DNA from: Thermodesulfobacterium thermophilum DSM 1276
GTDB lineage: Bacteria > Desulfobacterota > Thermodesulfobacteria > Thermodesulfobacteriales > Thermodesulfobacteriaceae
Reading direction: 5' to 3'
NCBI RefSeq assembly: GCF_000421605.1
Contig: NZ_ATXI01000010.1
Span: 22,278 to 86,277, forward strand
Length of the DNA stretch: 64,000 nucleotides
Position 1 is the first letter of the stretch, and every line of letters starts with the position of its first letter. The notes under the pieces are model-generated. The model did no database searches. It was not told the DNA's origin and worked only from the letters and a program-made list of their open reading frames with translations. This document shows positions 36,931 through 45,216 of this stretch, piece after piece. Position numbers and translations under genes: made by a program.

Positions 36931-38409
36931 ATGAAACGAAAGTCTTTGTGGTTAGGGTTAACCCTTATGGGGTTGGTTTCTTTGGTAGCAGGTTGTAAAC
37001 CTCCTGAAAAAGCAAAAGATTTCCGTCAGGAAGCTTTTAAGATAGCTGAAAATGAGGTAGACCCAGAGGTATGGGGAAAAGCTTTCCCTCTTCACTATGA
37101 AATGTGGAAAAAAGAGTCTGAACCTACTCCTGCAGGCTTAAGCAAGTATAAGAGAGGTTGGGATACTGATAAAATAGTGTATGATAAACTTTCAGAGTTT
37201 CCTTTTTTGGCTGTGCTTTATAATGGCTGGGGTTTTGGTATAGAGTATAACGAACCAAGATCACATTATTACAGGATGATAGACATTCAAGAGATAGACC
37301 CTTCAAGGCCTAAACCTGGAGGAGTTTGTCTGACCTGTAAGACTCCCTATGCTGCTGACCTTGAAAAACAGTATGGGGCTAAATATTACCATACGCCTAT
37401 TAAAGAAGTCGTGAGTTGGATACCAGAAAAACACAGAAAACTTGGTGGCTCTTGTTTAGATTGTCATGACCCTAAAACGATGAATCTCCATATAAGATGG
37501 GCATTTACTTTAGGGAAGGCTTTAAAGGATTTAGGAATAGATGAAAAATGGTTAACCCATCAACAGATGAGAAGTTTGGTGTGTGCTCAATGCCATGTTA
37601 CCTACGTAATCCCAAGGGACCAGGATATGAAGCCTACAGGTATCTTTTTCCCCTGGCAAGGCAGTAAATGGGGAGATATCAGTATAGAAAACATCATCAA
37701 GGTTCTAAAGAGCAACCCAGCTTATGGAGAGTGGAAACAGGCGGTTACAGGGTTTAAGTTAGCTTTTATCAGACATCCTGAGTTTGAGCTTTATTCAAGA
37801 AACTCGGTGCACTGGAATGCAGGGGTTTCTTGTGCTGATTGTCATATGCCTTACAAAAGGATGGGAAGTTATAAGGTAAGTGAACACAGAGTAATGAGTC
37901 CTCTAAAAGATAACATGAGGTCTTGTAAACAATGCCATCCTCAAAGTGCTGATTGGTTAAAACAGCAAGTGATTGCCATTCAGGATAGGACGATTTCTGC
38001 CTACATAAGGGCAGGATATCAGACAGCAGTAGCAGCCAAACTTTTTGAGAAGGTGCATCTGGCTCAAACTCAAGGGAAGACCATAGACCAGACTTTATAC
38101 AACAAAGCTAAGGACCTTTATTTAGAAGCTATCTATAGGGTAATCTTTGTAGGAGCAGAAAATTCAGTAGGGTTTCACAACCCCACAGAGGCTATGAGGA
38201 TTTTAACCGATGCTTTAGGATTTGCCTCTAAGTCAGAAGCTATTTTGAGAACAGTTCTTGCTAAAGCAGGAGTAGAGGTTCCTGCAAAAATAGACCTTGA
38301 GATTTCTAAATATATTAACAACAGAGGTGAAAAGAAACTTAACTTTAGGCCAGAGCAGGAGTTCAAAGACCCCTTTGGAATACAACAACTTTTTGAAGGG
38401 ATGCTTTAA
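36931..38409 (+). CDS. nrfA: Ammonia-forming cytochrome c nitrite reductase
   Basis: Periplasmic pentahaem enzyme that reduces nitrite to ammonium by six electrons. The active-site haem uses CLTCK (Cys133-Cys136-Lys137), the NrfA hallmark; CxxCH sites follow at 175, 218, 301 and 332. The signal peptide ends in LVAGC (Cys22), so it is predicted to be a lipoprotein held near NrfH. Two residues of the usual calcium site differ: Thr224 replaces the Glu after the third haem motif (CHVTY), and Arg281 stands just before HPEFE where Gln is normal. That is the pattern reported for the calcium-independent NrfA subclass of Geobacter lovleyi. A strong terminator follows. Confidence 0.96.
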   Translation: MKRKSLWLGLTLMGLVSLVAGCKPPEKAKDFRQEAFKIAENEVDPEVWGKAFPLHYEMWKKESEPTPAGLSKYKRGWDTDKIVYDKLSEFPFLAVLYNGWGFGIEYNEPRSHYYRMIDIQEIDPSRPKPGGVCLTCKTPYAADLEKQYGAKYYHTPIKEVVSWIPEKHRKLGGSCLDCHDPKTMNLHIRWAFTLGKALKDLGIDEKWLTHQQMRSLVCAQCHVTYVIPRDQDMKPTGIFFPWQGSKWGDISIENIIKVLKSNPAYGEWKQAVTGFKLAFIRHPEFELYSRNSVHWNAGVSCADCHMPYKRMGSYKVSEHRVMSPLKDNMRSCKQCHPQSADWLKQQVIAIQDRTISAYIRAGYQTAVAAKLFEKVHLAQTQGKTIDQTLYNKAKDLYLEAIYRVIFVGAENSVGFHNPTEAMRILTDALGFASKSEAILRTVLAKAGVEVPAKIDLEISKYINNRGEKKLNFRPEQEFKDPFGIQQLFEGML

Positions 38410-38416
38410 GATAAAC

Positions 38417-38440
38417 AAGGGGGGAGAAATCCCCCCTTTT
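38417..38440 (+). terminator. Rho-independent terminator of nrfHA
   Basis: A 9-bp stem AAGGGGGGA (38417-38425) / TCCCCCCTT (38430-38438) with a GAAA tetraloop and a following T-run, starting 7 bases after the nrfA stop. Confidence 0.9.
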
Positions 38441-38452
38441 ATAATTATTTTA

Positions 38453-39040
38453 TTAAGGTTCAATTTTTGTTCCTAAGAGTTCAAGAAATTTAGCCATCCA
38501 CCAAGGATGAGCCGTCCAGGCGGGGGCAGTAACAATATTTCCGTCTACGCATACGTTAGTAAAGGTTTCGTTTACGTCACACCATATCCCACCAGCAAGC
38601 ACTATTTCAGCTTTTACTGCTGGATAAGCCGTAAGTTTTTTACCTCTTATCACGTCTGCTGCGGTAAGTAGTTGAGGCCCATGACATATGGCTGCGATGG
38701 GTTTGTTTTTTTCGGCAAAGTGTTTGACTATCTGGATGATTTTGTCGTTCAACCTTAAATATTCAGGAGCTCTTCCTCCAGGTATTACAAGGCCATCATA
38801 ATCTTCTGGGTTTATACTATCAAAATCTGCGGTGATCCTAAAGTTGTGACCCCTTCTTTCTAAATAGGTTTGGTCTCCCTCAAAATCGTGGACTGCTGTT
38901 TTTACCACATCTCCAGGTTTTTTCCCAGGACACACTGCATCGACCTGATGCCCCACCATCTGAAGCATCTGAAATGGAACCATAGCTTCATAATCTTCCA
39001 CATAGTCTCCCACCAACATCAGTATCCTTTTGGCCCCCAT
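38453..39040 (-). CDS. DJ-1/PfpI-family protein
   Basis: 195-residue cytoplasmic protein of the DJ-1/PfpI superfamily. The nucleophile elbow is AICHGPQ, with the reactive Cys preceding His, and the early acidic EDYEAMVPFQM segment supplies the conserved Glu. LVIPGGRAPEYLR is another family block. Members include intracellular proteases, glyoxalases and stress proteins; which activity applies cannot be said. Its ATG follows GGGGGTAAGGTT. It is convergent with nrfA and a single-gene unit. Confidence 0.85.
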   Translation of the reverse strand: MGAKRILMLVGDYVEDYEAMVPFQMLQMVGHQVDAVCPGKKPGDVVKTAVHDFEGDQTYLERRGHNFRITADFDSINPEDYDGLVIPGGRAPEYLRLNDKIIQIVKHFAEKNKPIAAICHGPQLLTAADVIRGKKLTAYPAVKAEIVLAGGIWCDVNETFTNVCVDGNIVTAPAWTAHPWWMAKFLELLGTKIEP

Positions 39041-39132
39041 AACCTTACCCCCTTGTCAGGTATTTTTTAAAAAAAGATAAAATTAGAAAAGATTCTTTCA
39101 AGGTTTTTAATCATAAAAAACCTCTTTAAGCC

Positions 39133-39160
39133 TTGACATATTTAAAACTTTTATTATATT
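39133..39160 (+). promoter_or_regulatory. Sigma-70-type promoter of the initiator tRNA gene
   Basis: TTGACA (39133-39138), a 16-base AT-rich spacer and TATATT (39155-39160). Predicted start near 39167, some 15 bases before the tRNA. Confidence 0.7.
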
Positions 39161-39181
39161 ATAAAGCACAGGTTGAAAGAT

Positions 39182-39258
<77 letters not shown>

Positions 39259-39363
39259 ATTTGTTTCTCTATCTGTAAACATTCTTACCAGGGGTTAAAA
39301 GCCTTACTTAGGTCTTCTTTTATACATAAAATATACATAAAAATTTTCGAAGAGGATTAGAAA

Positions 39364-40407
39364 GTGAAAAGTTTAGAGCGTATTAAAAAACAAGTGTTAA
39401 GGGCACTGGCTAAAGATAGGGCCTCTTTTTGGCAGCTGATAAACTATCAAGATGCTCATCTGGTAGATTTTTTGGAAGCTATCAAACAGCTTCTCCAGGA
39501 AGGTAAAATAAAATACGAAAAACCTTATTTTTATCTTGCTGACGAGAGTTTACCAATTTTTCCATATGAAAGTCCAGGATGTCTTTTCTGCTCTCCCTTT
39601 GAACAAAGTCCTTTTTGGAGGCAGGTTTTAAAAGATTTTATAGAGATTACTAAGGACCGTCCTTTACCAACCAGTGATTTTGACCAGGGGTTTATAAAAC
39701 CAGAAGATACGGTCAAAAGGACTGCTTTTATCTATGAAAGAGGTGATCTTGAAGGGACAGAGGTTTTTATCTTAGGAGATGACGATTTAATCTCTCTCAG
39801 TATGGCTCTTACTAAACTACCAAAAAGGATAGTGGTGGTAGAAATAGACGAAAGGATTAACAGATTTATCAAAGAAAAAGCAAACCTGATTGGTTATCAA
39901 AACATAGAGGTCTATAATTACAACGTGATAGAAAAACTTCCTGCCGAGCTTTGTAAAAAGTTTGATATATTTGTCACAGACCCTGTAGAGACGCAGAAGG
40001 GGTTAAAACTTTTTGTAAACAGATGTATCCAGTCTTTAAAAGGTGAGGGATCGGTGGGTTATATAGGGTTTACCCATCGAGAAGCTTCGTTAAAAAAATG
40101 GTATGACTTCCAAAAGTTTATCTTGGACTCAGGTTTTGTTTTAACTGATATTCTAAGGGATTTTACCACCTATCCTGAGGAAGAAAATCAATGGGAGGAT
40201 TTTTACCGGACTTACAGGATTATGAAAGAGTTTGAGTTGTCAATCCCGGAGGTAGATTGGTATAAGTCTTGTTTTGTTAGGTTTGAAGCTGTAGAAGATC
40301 CCAGGGTTTTAGACATAGAGGTTCCTGCTGATCTTGAAGAGCTTTATTTTGATGATGAATCCTGGGCAACTCCCTTACCTTCTTATTTAGAAAAAAATAT
40401 AAAATAG
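39364..40407 (+). CDS. bpsA: Branched-chain polyamine synthase BpsA
   Basis: Probably adds aminopropyl groups from decarboxylated S-adenosylmethionine to the inner nitrogen of spermidine, giving branched polyamines that stabilise nucleic acids at high temperature. 347 residues: an N-terminal winged-helix-like part (about 1-60), then a Rossmann aminopropyltransferase fold with the catalytic LGDDD motif (Gly138-Asp141), the VVVEIDERI nucleoside-binding strand, FVTDPVET and the GSVGYIGFTHREASLKKWYDFQ block. These match BpsA of Thermococcus and its thermophilic bacterial relatives rather than SpeE. It lies 10 bases ahead of efp. A SAM decarboxylase gene is not in the window. Confidence 0.88.
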   Translation: MKSLERIKKQVLRALAKDRASFWQLINYQDAHLVDFLEAIKQLLQEGKIKYEKPYFYLADESLPIFPYESPGCLFCSPFEQSPFWRQVLKDFIEITKDRPLPTSDFDQGFIKPEDTVKRTAFIYERGDLEGTEVFILGDDDLISLSMALTKLPKRIVVVEIDERINRFIKEKANLIGYQNIEVYNYNVIEKLPAELCKKFDIFVTDPVETQKGLKLFVNRCIQSLKGEGSVGYIGFTHREASLKKWYDFQKFILDSGFVLTDILRDFTTYPEEENQWEDFYRTYRIMKEFELSIPEVDWYKSCFVRFEAVEDPRVLDIEVPADLEELYFDDESWATPLPSYLEKNIK

Positions 40408-40417
40408 GGGTAAAGTT

Positions 40418-40981
40418 ATGGCTTATAGCACGTCAGATTTTAAGAGAGGTTTAAAAATAGAATGGGAAGGTAAACCCTATGAGATTTTAGAGTTTCAGCA
40501 CGTTAAGGTGTCCAAAAACCAGCCTACGGTTAGAACCAGGTTAAAGGACTTGACTACCGGGAGGGTTTTTGAGGTAAACTTTCGTGCAGGAGAAAAGTTT
40601 GAAAAACCTGACTTACAAGAAAAGGAAATGCAGTTTTTATACAAAGAAAAAGGACAATATGTTTTCATGGATTTAGAGGATTATGACCAGGTTTATCTTA
40701 GAGAAGAAGATATAGGTCAGGCAGCAAAATTTCTCAAAGAAAACTTAAATGTTTATATCATCTATTATCGGGGGAAGGTGATAGGTATAGACCTCCCTAA
40801 CATCGTAGAATTAGAGGTGGTAGAGACTGAGCCAGGGGTTAGAGGGGATACCGTTGGTTCTGCCACCAAGCCTGCTACCCTTGAAACCGGGGCTGTCATT
40901 CAAGTACCTCTTTTTATCAACAAAGGGGACAGGATTAAGGTAGACACCAGGACAGGAGAATATATCGAGAGGGCTGTATAA
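40418..40981 (+). CDS. efp: Translation elongation factor P
   Basis: Rescues ribosomes stalled at polyproline stretches. The 187-residue protein has the three beta-barrel domains: KOW-like domain I (1-65), OB domains II and III (about 65-185) ending in GDRIKVDTRTGEYIER. The tip of domain I reads KVSKNQP with Lys33 at the position that is modified in many bacteria; Arg, which would imply rhamnosylation, is absent. Which modification, if any, occurs is not known. It sits right behind bpsA and its stop directly abuts the start of the next small gene. Confidence 0.95.
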   Translation: MAYSTSDFKRGLKIEWEGKPYEILEFQHVKVSKNQPTVRTRLKDLTTGRVFEVNFRAGEKFEKPDLQEKEMQFLYKEKGQYVFMDLEDYDQVYLREEDIGQAAKFLKENLNVYIIYYRGKVIGIDLPNIVELEVVETEPGVRGDTVGSATKPATLETGAVIQVPLFINKGDRIKVDTRTGEYIERAV

Positions 40982-41194
40982 ATGCTTACTCTTAAAAAAC
41001 TTCAAGAATTTAAAGAATACTTAGAAAGTGGAGCCTTTATAGAAGATTTTGAGATGAGACCTAAGGATGGCCAAGAAGAGATGTTAGATATGATAGAGAC
41101 CCTTTTTCAGATTTGTGAGATAGCAGACGAGGTGATATCTAAACATTTTTACAGAAAATGGGGCGAAGAGTTGTTGAAAGGGTCTTCTGATTAG
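40982..41194 (+). CDS. Unrecognised 70-residue acidic protein
   Basis: I do not recognise this protein. It is short, acidic and likely all-helical: KKLQEFKEYLESGAF, then an acidic RPKDGQEEMLDMIETLFQIC stretch, then a basic/aromatic HFYRKWGEELL end. No motif for catalysis is seen. The ATG starts on the base after the efp stop and GAGAGGG lies about 10 bases ahead, so translation is likely coupled to efp. It is followed 2 bases later by another unknown gene; the four genes bpsA-efp-here-next look like one operon. Confidence 0.6.
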   Translation: MLTLKKLQEFKEYLESGAFIEDFEMRPKDGQEEMLDMIETLFQICEIADEVISKHFYRKWGEELLKGSSD

Positions 41195-41196
41195 AA

Positions 41197-41547
41197 ATGG
41201 TTTATTTTATAAGAGCAAGAAGTTATCATAAATATGCCCAAGATCTATTTAAAGACCTTCATCTTTATAAACAAAAGCCAGAGGAGTTTAGAAAAAAGGC
41301 TCAAGAGATTTTTCAAACAGGGCTTAAAGCCCTCTGGTCTCTTTCTCAGATAACCCCTCCAGATAATCCTCCATCTTTCCAAGAAATCTGGCAAAAAGCT
41401 ATAGAAGCCATCGACCCAGAAGACCAGGAAGCTCTTCTAAATATTAAAAGGATTACTTTTTCTGAAGAGCAAGATCTGGAAAAGGTCTATCAGTCTTTAA
41501 AGGATTTTTTAGCAATCCTTCAAAAAGCCCTCAAACCTATCCTTTAA
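41197..41547 (+). CDS. Unrecognised 116-residue helical protein
   Basis: I do not recognise a family. The sequence is helical throughout: an aromatic/basic N-terminus (YFIRARSYHKYAQDLF), a Lys-rich helix, a Pro-rich turn (TPPDNPPSF) and an acidic C-terminal half ending in leucines. Overall it recalls the four-helix HEPN type in look, but the RxxxxH motif is not evident, so no such claim is made. It lies 2 bases after the preceding unknown gene and closes the bpsA-efp operon. Confidence 0.6.
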   Translation: MVYFIRARSYHKYAQDLFKDLHLYKQKPEEFRKKAQEIFQTGLKALWSLSQITPPDNPPSFQEIWQKAIEAIDPEDQEALLNIKRITFSEEQDLEKVYQSLKDFLAILQKALKPIL

Positions 41548-41627
41548 TCCATAGTTGCTGTTATTCTTGTGGTAAGAAAAATTTTTTTCTTGAATTTTTG
41601 TAATTCAATGTTATTGTGTGGGGAACT

Positions 41628-41777
41628 ATGAAAGATTTTTTACGGTCTTATAAATCTTACATTCTAATTCTGATTTTAGTTTTATTTGGCTGGGCTTTAG
41701 GTATCTGGTTTATCTGTTATAACTTTCAGAAGCAAAAGTAAACTATTTTTTCAAACCACTTAGACCATAAGGTTGCG
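41628..41777 (+). pseudogene. Cut-off N-terminal anchor of the following GGDEF gene
   Basis: A 37-codon frame from ATG 41628 to TAA 41739-41741 encodes one hydrophobic helix (YILILILVLFGWALGIWFI) flanked by charges. It is in the same frame as the GGDEF protein that begins at 41778, and the 12 codons between (TIFSNHLDHKVA) have no other stop. The GGDEF protein's extracytoplasmic domain needs a membrane anchor just here and lacks one, so a single TAA appears to have severed one gene. Codon AAA or GAA to TAA would suffice. An independent small membrane protein is the other reading. Confidence 0.65.
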
Positions 41778-43520
41778 ATGTATAATTCGACCCTTTATTC
41801 GATGAAAGAGTTACCCTCCCTTTATGCCCAAGGGATAGGAGCCTCTCAAACCATAAAGAACATCTTTAAAACCTATAAAGATGATGAAGAAATTTTAAGA
41901 AAAAAGCTCTATCAATTTCTTTTCCCTTTTATCCAAAACCTGGTCAGTTTACAAATAGATCTTCATTTTCATAATCAAAAAGGAAGGAGTCTTTTAAAAT
42001 TTTATAATCCTTCTGTTTATGGAGAGGATCTTACTCAATATAGAGAAGATGTGGCCTATGTAATTAAATATAAAAAACCTGTGTTTGGGTTTTCTACAGG
42101 AAAAATGCTGAGTGGTTTTAGAAATACTTTTCCTTTACTTGATGAAAGAGGGGATTACCTGGGAGGTGTTGATTTTATCATTTCTTTAAAACATTTCGAA
42201 AAGTTGGTTTATCAGCTAAACCCAGGAGCTTGTTTCAGGCTGATTTTTAAGAAAAAAGAGACGGTAGACAAACTTGAAGAAAAGTATAGGTCTATGTTTG
42301 CTTCTCGTTTTTTCGGAGAAGACTTGGTAGAATACCAGAGGATTTTTAATAACGATGATTTATGTAGCAAGGCCTTAAACGTTTTACAACAGGACCTTAA
42401 CTTTAGAAAGTCTATCTTTTCAGATAAACCTAAAATTTTAGAGTTTAATAGGCAAAATAAAGTTTATGAGATAGTATCTATGCCTATTAAGGATTTTAAA
42501 GAAATAACGGTAGGTTTTTTAGTAGTTACTCAGAGGGCAGAGACGGTAGAGGGGTTATATAAAGAGTTTTATAGGAATGTTTATATTTACACCCTCTTAT
42601 TGCTGTTGATACTTTTTATTTCTTTTTACACCAACCGTAAAGCAAGGGAAAGCTTCTTGGAACGAAAAAAATTTAATACGGTTATTCAGTTCATGGAAAG
42701 TGCTGTTTATACGGTAAAAGATTTTAAGATTAACTTTGTAAACCCAAAGCTTTTAAAACTTTTAGGGTATTCAGAAGAAGAGTTGATCGGAAAGAGGGAC
42801 CATGAGGGTTTTGTGGATCCGGTAGAGGACAGGTGTGCGATATGTGAGGCTATTTCAAAAGGAGAGGAATTTACAGGGGATATGGTTCTTAAAAAGAAAG
42901 ATGGGTCTTATTTGATAGCTAATGTTAAGGTTTCTCATGTTAGAGATGAGTTAGGAAAGGTCGTTGAAACAGTCGTATGTTTTTGGGATATAACTTTAAG
43001 AAAAAAATTAGAAGATGCACTTTACTTAAACTCTATCACCGACCCACTTACCAGGCTTTTTAACAGAAGGTTTATAGCTACGGTTTTAGAAAATCTTAAA
43101 GAAAAAGCCAGTGAGAGCAAACAAACCTTTTCGGTAATTATGATAGATATAGACAACTTTAAAAGGATAAACGATGTTTATGGGCATGACGTAGGGGATG
43201 AGGTTTTGAAGGTTCTTGCTGAAACTTTAATAGGACAGCTTAGAGACCAGGATATAGTTGGGCGCTGGGGAGGGGAAGAGTTTATCGTAGTTTTACCAGA
43301 AACAGACCTTAAAAATGCAATTTTGGTAGCAGAAAAATTAAGAAAAGCAGTAGAAGATTTAGAAATAGGTATCCATCGACTTAAAATCACCATAAGCTTA
43401 GGGGTAAGTGAATACCGTTTAAAAGAAAAAGAAGAGATCGCAGACTTAATAAAACGAGCAGACTCAGCCCTTTATTTAGCAAAAAGGTCGGGGAAAAATT
43501 GCGTAAAATTTGAAACATGA
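41778..43520 (+). CDS. Diguanylate cyclase with extracytoplasmic sensor and PAS domain
   Basis: Makes cyclic di-GMP from two GTP. From the ATG at 41778 it has 580 residues: a Cache-like sensor region (about 1-260), a membrane helix (about 265-285), a PAS domain (about 297-415; FVNPKLLKLLGYSEEEL) and a GGDEF domain (about 420-580). The active-site loop is GGEEF, with RDQD five residues before it, so the feedback I-site (RxxD) is intact. The sensor domain should be held by two helices, but this start gives only one; the missing one is encoded in frame directly upstream behind a TAA (41739). If expressed from 41778, topology would be disturbed. The PilZ protein at 5720 is a possible receptor. 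Confidence 0.85.
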   Translation: MYNSTLYSMKELPSLYAQGIGASQTIKNIFKTYKDDEEILRKKLYQFLFPFIQNLVSLQIDLHFHNQKGRSLLKFYNPSVYGEDLTQYREDVAYVIKYKKPVFGFSTGKMLSGFRNTFPLLDERGDYLGGVDFIISLKHFEKLVYQLNPGACFRLIFKKKETVDKLEEKYRSMFASRFFGEDLVEYQRIFNNDDLCSKALNVLQQDLNFRKSIFSDKPKILEFNRQNKVYEIVSMPIKDFKEITVGFLVVTQRAETVEGLYKEFYRNVYIYTLLLLLILFISFYTNRKARESFLERKKFNTVIQFMESAVYTVKDFKINFVNPKLLKLLGYSEEELIGKRDHEGFVDPVEDRCAICEAISKGEEFTGDMVLKKKDGSYLIANVKVSHVRDELGKVVETVVCFWDITLRKKLEDALYLNSITDPLTRLFNRRFIATVLENLKEKASESKQTFSVIMIDIDNFKRINDVYGHDVGDEVLKVLAETLIGQLRDQDIVGRWGGEEFIVVLPETDLKNAILVAEKLRKAVEDLEIGIHRLKITISLGVSEYRLKEKEEIADLIKRADSALYLAKRSGKNCVKFET

Positions 43521-43533
43521 TATTATGTAGGTT

Positions 43534-43728
43534 ATGGAACAAGAGAGGATTAGAGCTTATTTAGAGGTACTTGCTTGTCCTAAATGTAAAGGTGAGCTTG
43601 AGTTTTTGGTTTTTCAGGATAAAGAAGGATTTGTTTGCAAGACCTGTAAACTACTTTATCCGATAGTAGAAGATATCCCGGTGATGTTGGTAGAAGAGGC
43701 TTTAAAACTTGAAGATTTAAGTTCTTAA
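43534..43728 (+). CDS. Trm112-like zinc-ribbon protein
   Basis: 64 residues with the [10 protein letters not shown]...[18 protein letters not shown] pattern of the Trm112/YcaR family: two CxxC pairs for zinc and a hydrophobic strand. Eukaryotic and archaeal Trm112 activates methyltransferases; bacterial roles are mostly unknown. It lies 13 bases behind the GGDEF gene and 1 base ahead of the DUF4416 gene. Confidence 0.82.
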   Translation: MEQERIRAYLEVLACPKCKGELEFLVFQDKEGFVCKTCKLLYPIVEDIPVMLVEEALKLEDLSS

Positions 43729-43729
43729 G

Positions 43730-44263
43730 ATGAGTCATCCTAAAGAACCTGCTCCAGTGTGTTTTTTTATAGCTCTAACTACTCAGGACTTTACTATAGG
43801 GGAACAGGCTTTAACCTCGTTAGCCTCAGAACTTGGAAAGGTAATTTTTTCCTCTGAAGCTTTTGACTTTTCTTCTTTCACCCATTACTACGAGAAAGAA
43901 ATGGGAAGAAATCTAAAAAAGAGGTTTTATTTTTTTGAAAACTTGAAAAGTCCTGATTTTTTGGTGGAGTTAAAACATATTTGTTACAAGATAGAGCTTT
44001 CTTATACCACAGAATCTGGGAAAAGAAAGGTTAACCTTGACCCAGGATATGTGGAACTTTCTAAGGTAGTTTTGTCCACCTTTAAAGATTATGCTCACAG
44101 GATTTATTTAGGCAGGGGAGTATTTGCTGAAGTTACCTTGATATACAAGGATAAAAGTTTTATCAATCTTCCCTGGACTTATCCAGACTATCAGGCTTTT
44201 ATCCCGGTTTTTAACCAGGCAAGAGAGATTTACAAGAGATTGAAAAAGAGGTCTTTATGCTGA
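43730..44263 (+). CDS. DUF4416-type protein
   Basis: 177 residues. The segments KVNLDPGYVELSKVVLSTFKDYAHRIYL and FAEVTLIYKDKSFINLPWTYPDYQ (quoted in parts) are the hallmark of DUF4416, a family of unknown function seen mostly in anaerobic deltaproteobacteria and relatives. PAPVCFFIALTTQ begins the fold. No signal peptide or metal motif is apparent. Its 3' end overlaps moaA by 7 bases, so expression is coupled to molybdenum-cofactor synthesis, a link suggested by position only. Confidence 0.75.
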   Translation: MSHPKEPAPVCFFIALTTQDFTIGEQALTSLASELGKVIFSSEAFDFSSFTHYYEKEMGRNLKKRFYFFENLKSPDFLVELKHICYKIELSYTTESGKRKVNLDPGYVELSKVVLSTFKDYAHRIYLGRGVFAEVTLIYKDKSFINLPWTYPDYQAFIPVFNQAREIYKRLKKRSLC

Positions 44264-45216
44264 TAGACCCCTTTGGAAGAAAAATAGAATATCTTAGGAT
44301 CTCTGTAACCGATAAATGTAATTTTAGATGTATCTATTGTTTCACTCATAATAACTGGGAATGGTTGCCACACCATGAAATTCTTAGGCTTGAGGAGATA
44401 GAAGAGGTGGTCAGGGTAGGGGCTAAGCTTGGGGTTAAAAGGGTAAGGATTACCGGAGGAGAACCTCTGGTGAGAAAAAACATAGAAAGTCTGGTAGAAA
44501 GGATTGCAAGTATTTCAGGGATAGAAGATTTAAGTCTTACCACCAACGGCTATTTTCTTGAGGAGTTCGGGGAAAAACTTAAAAAGGCAGGTTTAAAAAG
44601 AATAAACCTCAGTTTAGATACCCTAAACCCAGAAAAATTTTATAAAATCACAGGGGTTGATGGTTTTTCTAAGGTAAAAAGAAGTTTAGAGTTAGCCTTA
44701 GATTTAGGTTTTTCCCCGGTAAAGGTTAACGTGGTAGTGATTAGGGGTTTTAACGACGAAGAGATTTTAGATTTGGCTAAACTTACCTTAGAAAAACCGA
44801 TAGAGATAAGGTTTATCGAGTTTATGCCAATAGGAGGAAATTCTCTTTGGGATAAAAGTCATATAGTAGACACACAAGAAATTAAAAAAACATTGGAAAC
44901 ATACCAGCCTCTTTTACCTGCTGATTCGGTAGGTGGTGGTCCTGCCAAGGTTTTTAGGTGGGAAGGAGCTAAGGGTAAAATAGGGCTTATCTCTCCTATT
45001 TCTGAACATTTTTGCCATAGATGTAACCGTTTTAGGATTACCGCAGACGGAAGGTTAAGGCCTTGTCTTTTTTCAGACTATGAGATAAACTTAAAAACCG
45101 CTTTAAGGGAAAAGAAGGTTTCCTTAGAAGAGTTGTTTCTCCAGGCACTAAAAGTAAAGCCCGAGGGCCATAGATTAAACTCTACTTTAAAACCTATGAG
45201 GGCTATCGGAGGTTAG
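44257..45216 (+). CDS. moaA: GTP 3',8-cyclase MoaA
   Basis: Radical-SAM enzyme for the first step of molybdenum/tungsten cofactor synthesis. The N-terminal cluster is held by Cys21, Cys25 and Cys28 (CNFRCIYC), the SAM-binding ITGGEPLVR follows, and the C-terminal cluster lies in FCHRCNRFRITADGRLRPC. The chain ends in Gly-Gly, as MoaA must for activity. 319 residues is normal. The stop abuts the RicT-like gene, and MoaC is not in the window. MoaA supports molybdo- or tungsto-enzymes such as formate dehydrogenase, not seen here. Confidence 0.95.
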   Translation: MLIDPFGRKIEYLRISVTDKCNFRCIYCFTHNNWEWLPHHEILRLEEIEEVVRVGAKLGVKRVRITGGEPLVRKNIESLVERIASISGIEDLSLTTNGYFLEEFGEKLKKAGLKRINLSLDTLNPEKFYKITGVDGFSKVKRSLELALDLGFSPVKVNVVVIRGFNDEEILDLAKLTLEKPIEIRFIEFMPIGGNSLWDKSHIVDTQEIKKTLETYQPLLPADSVGGGPAKVFRWEGAKGKIGLISPISEHFCHRCNRFRITADGRLRPCLFSDYEINLKTALREKKVSLEELFLQALKVKPEGHRLNSTLKPMRAIGG

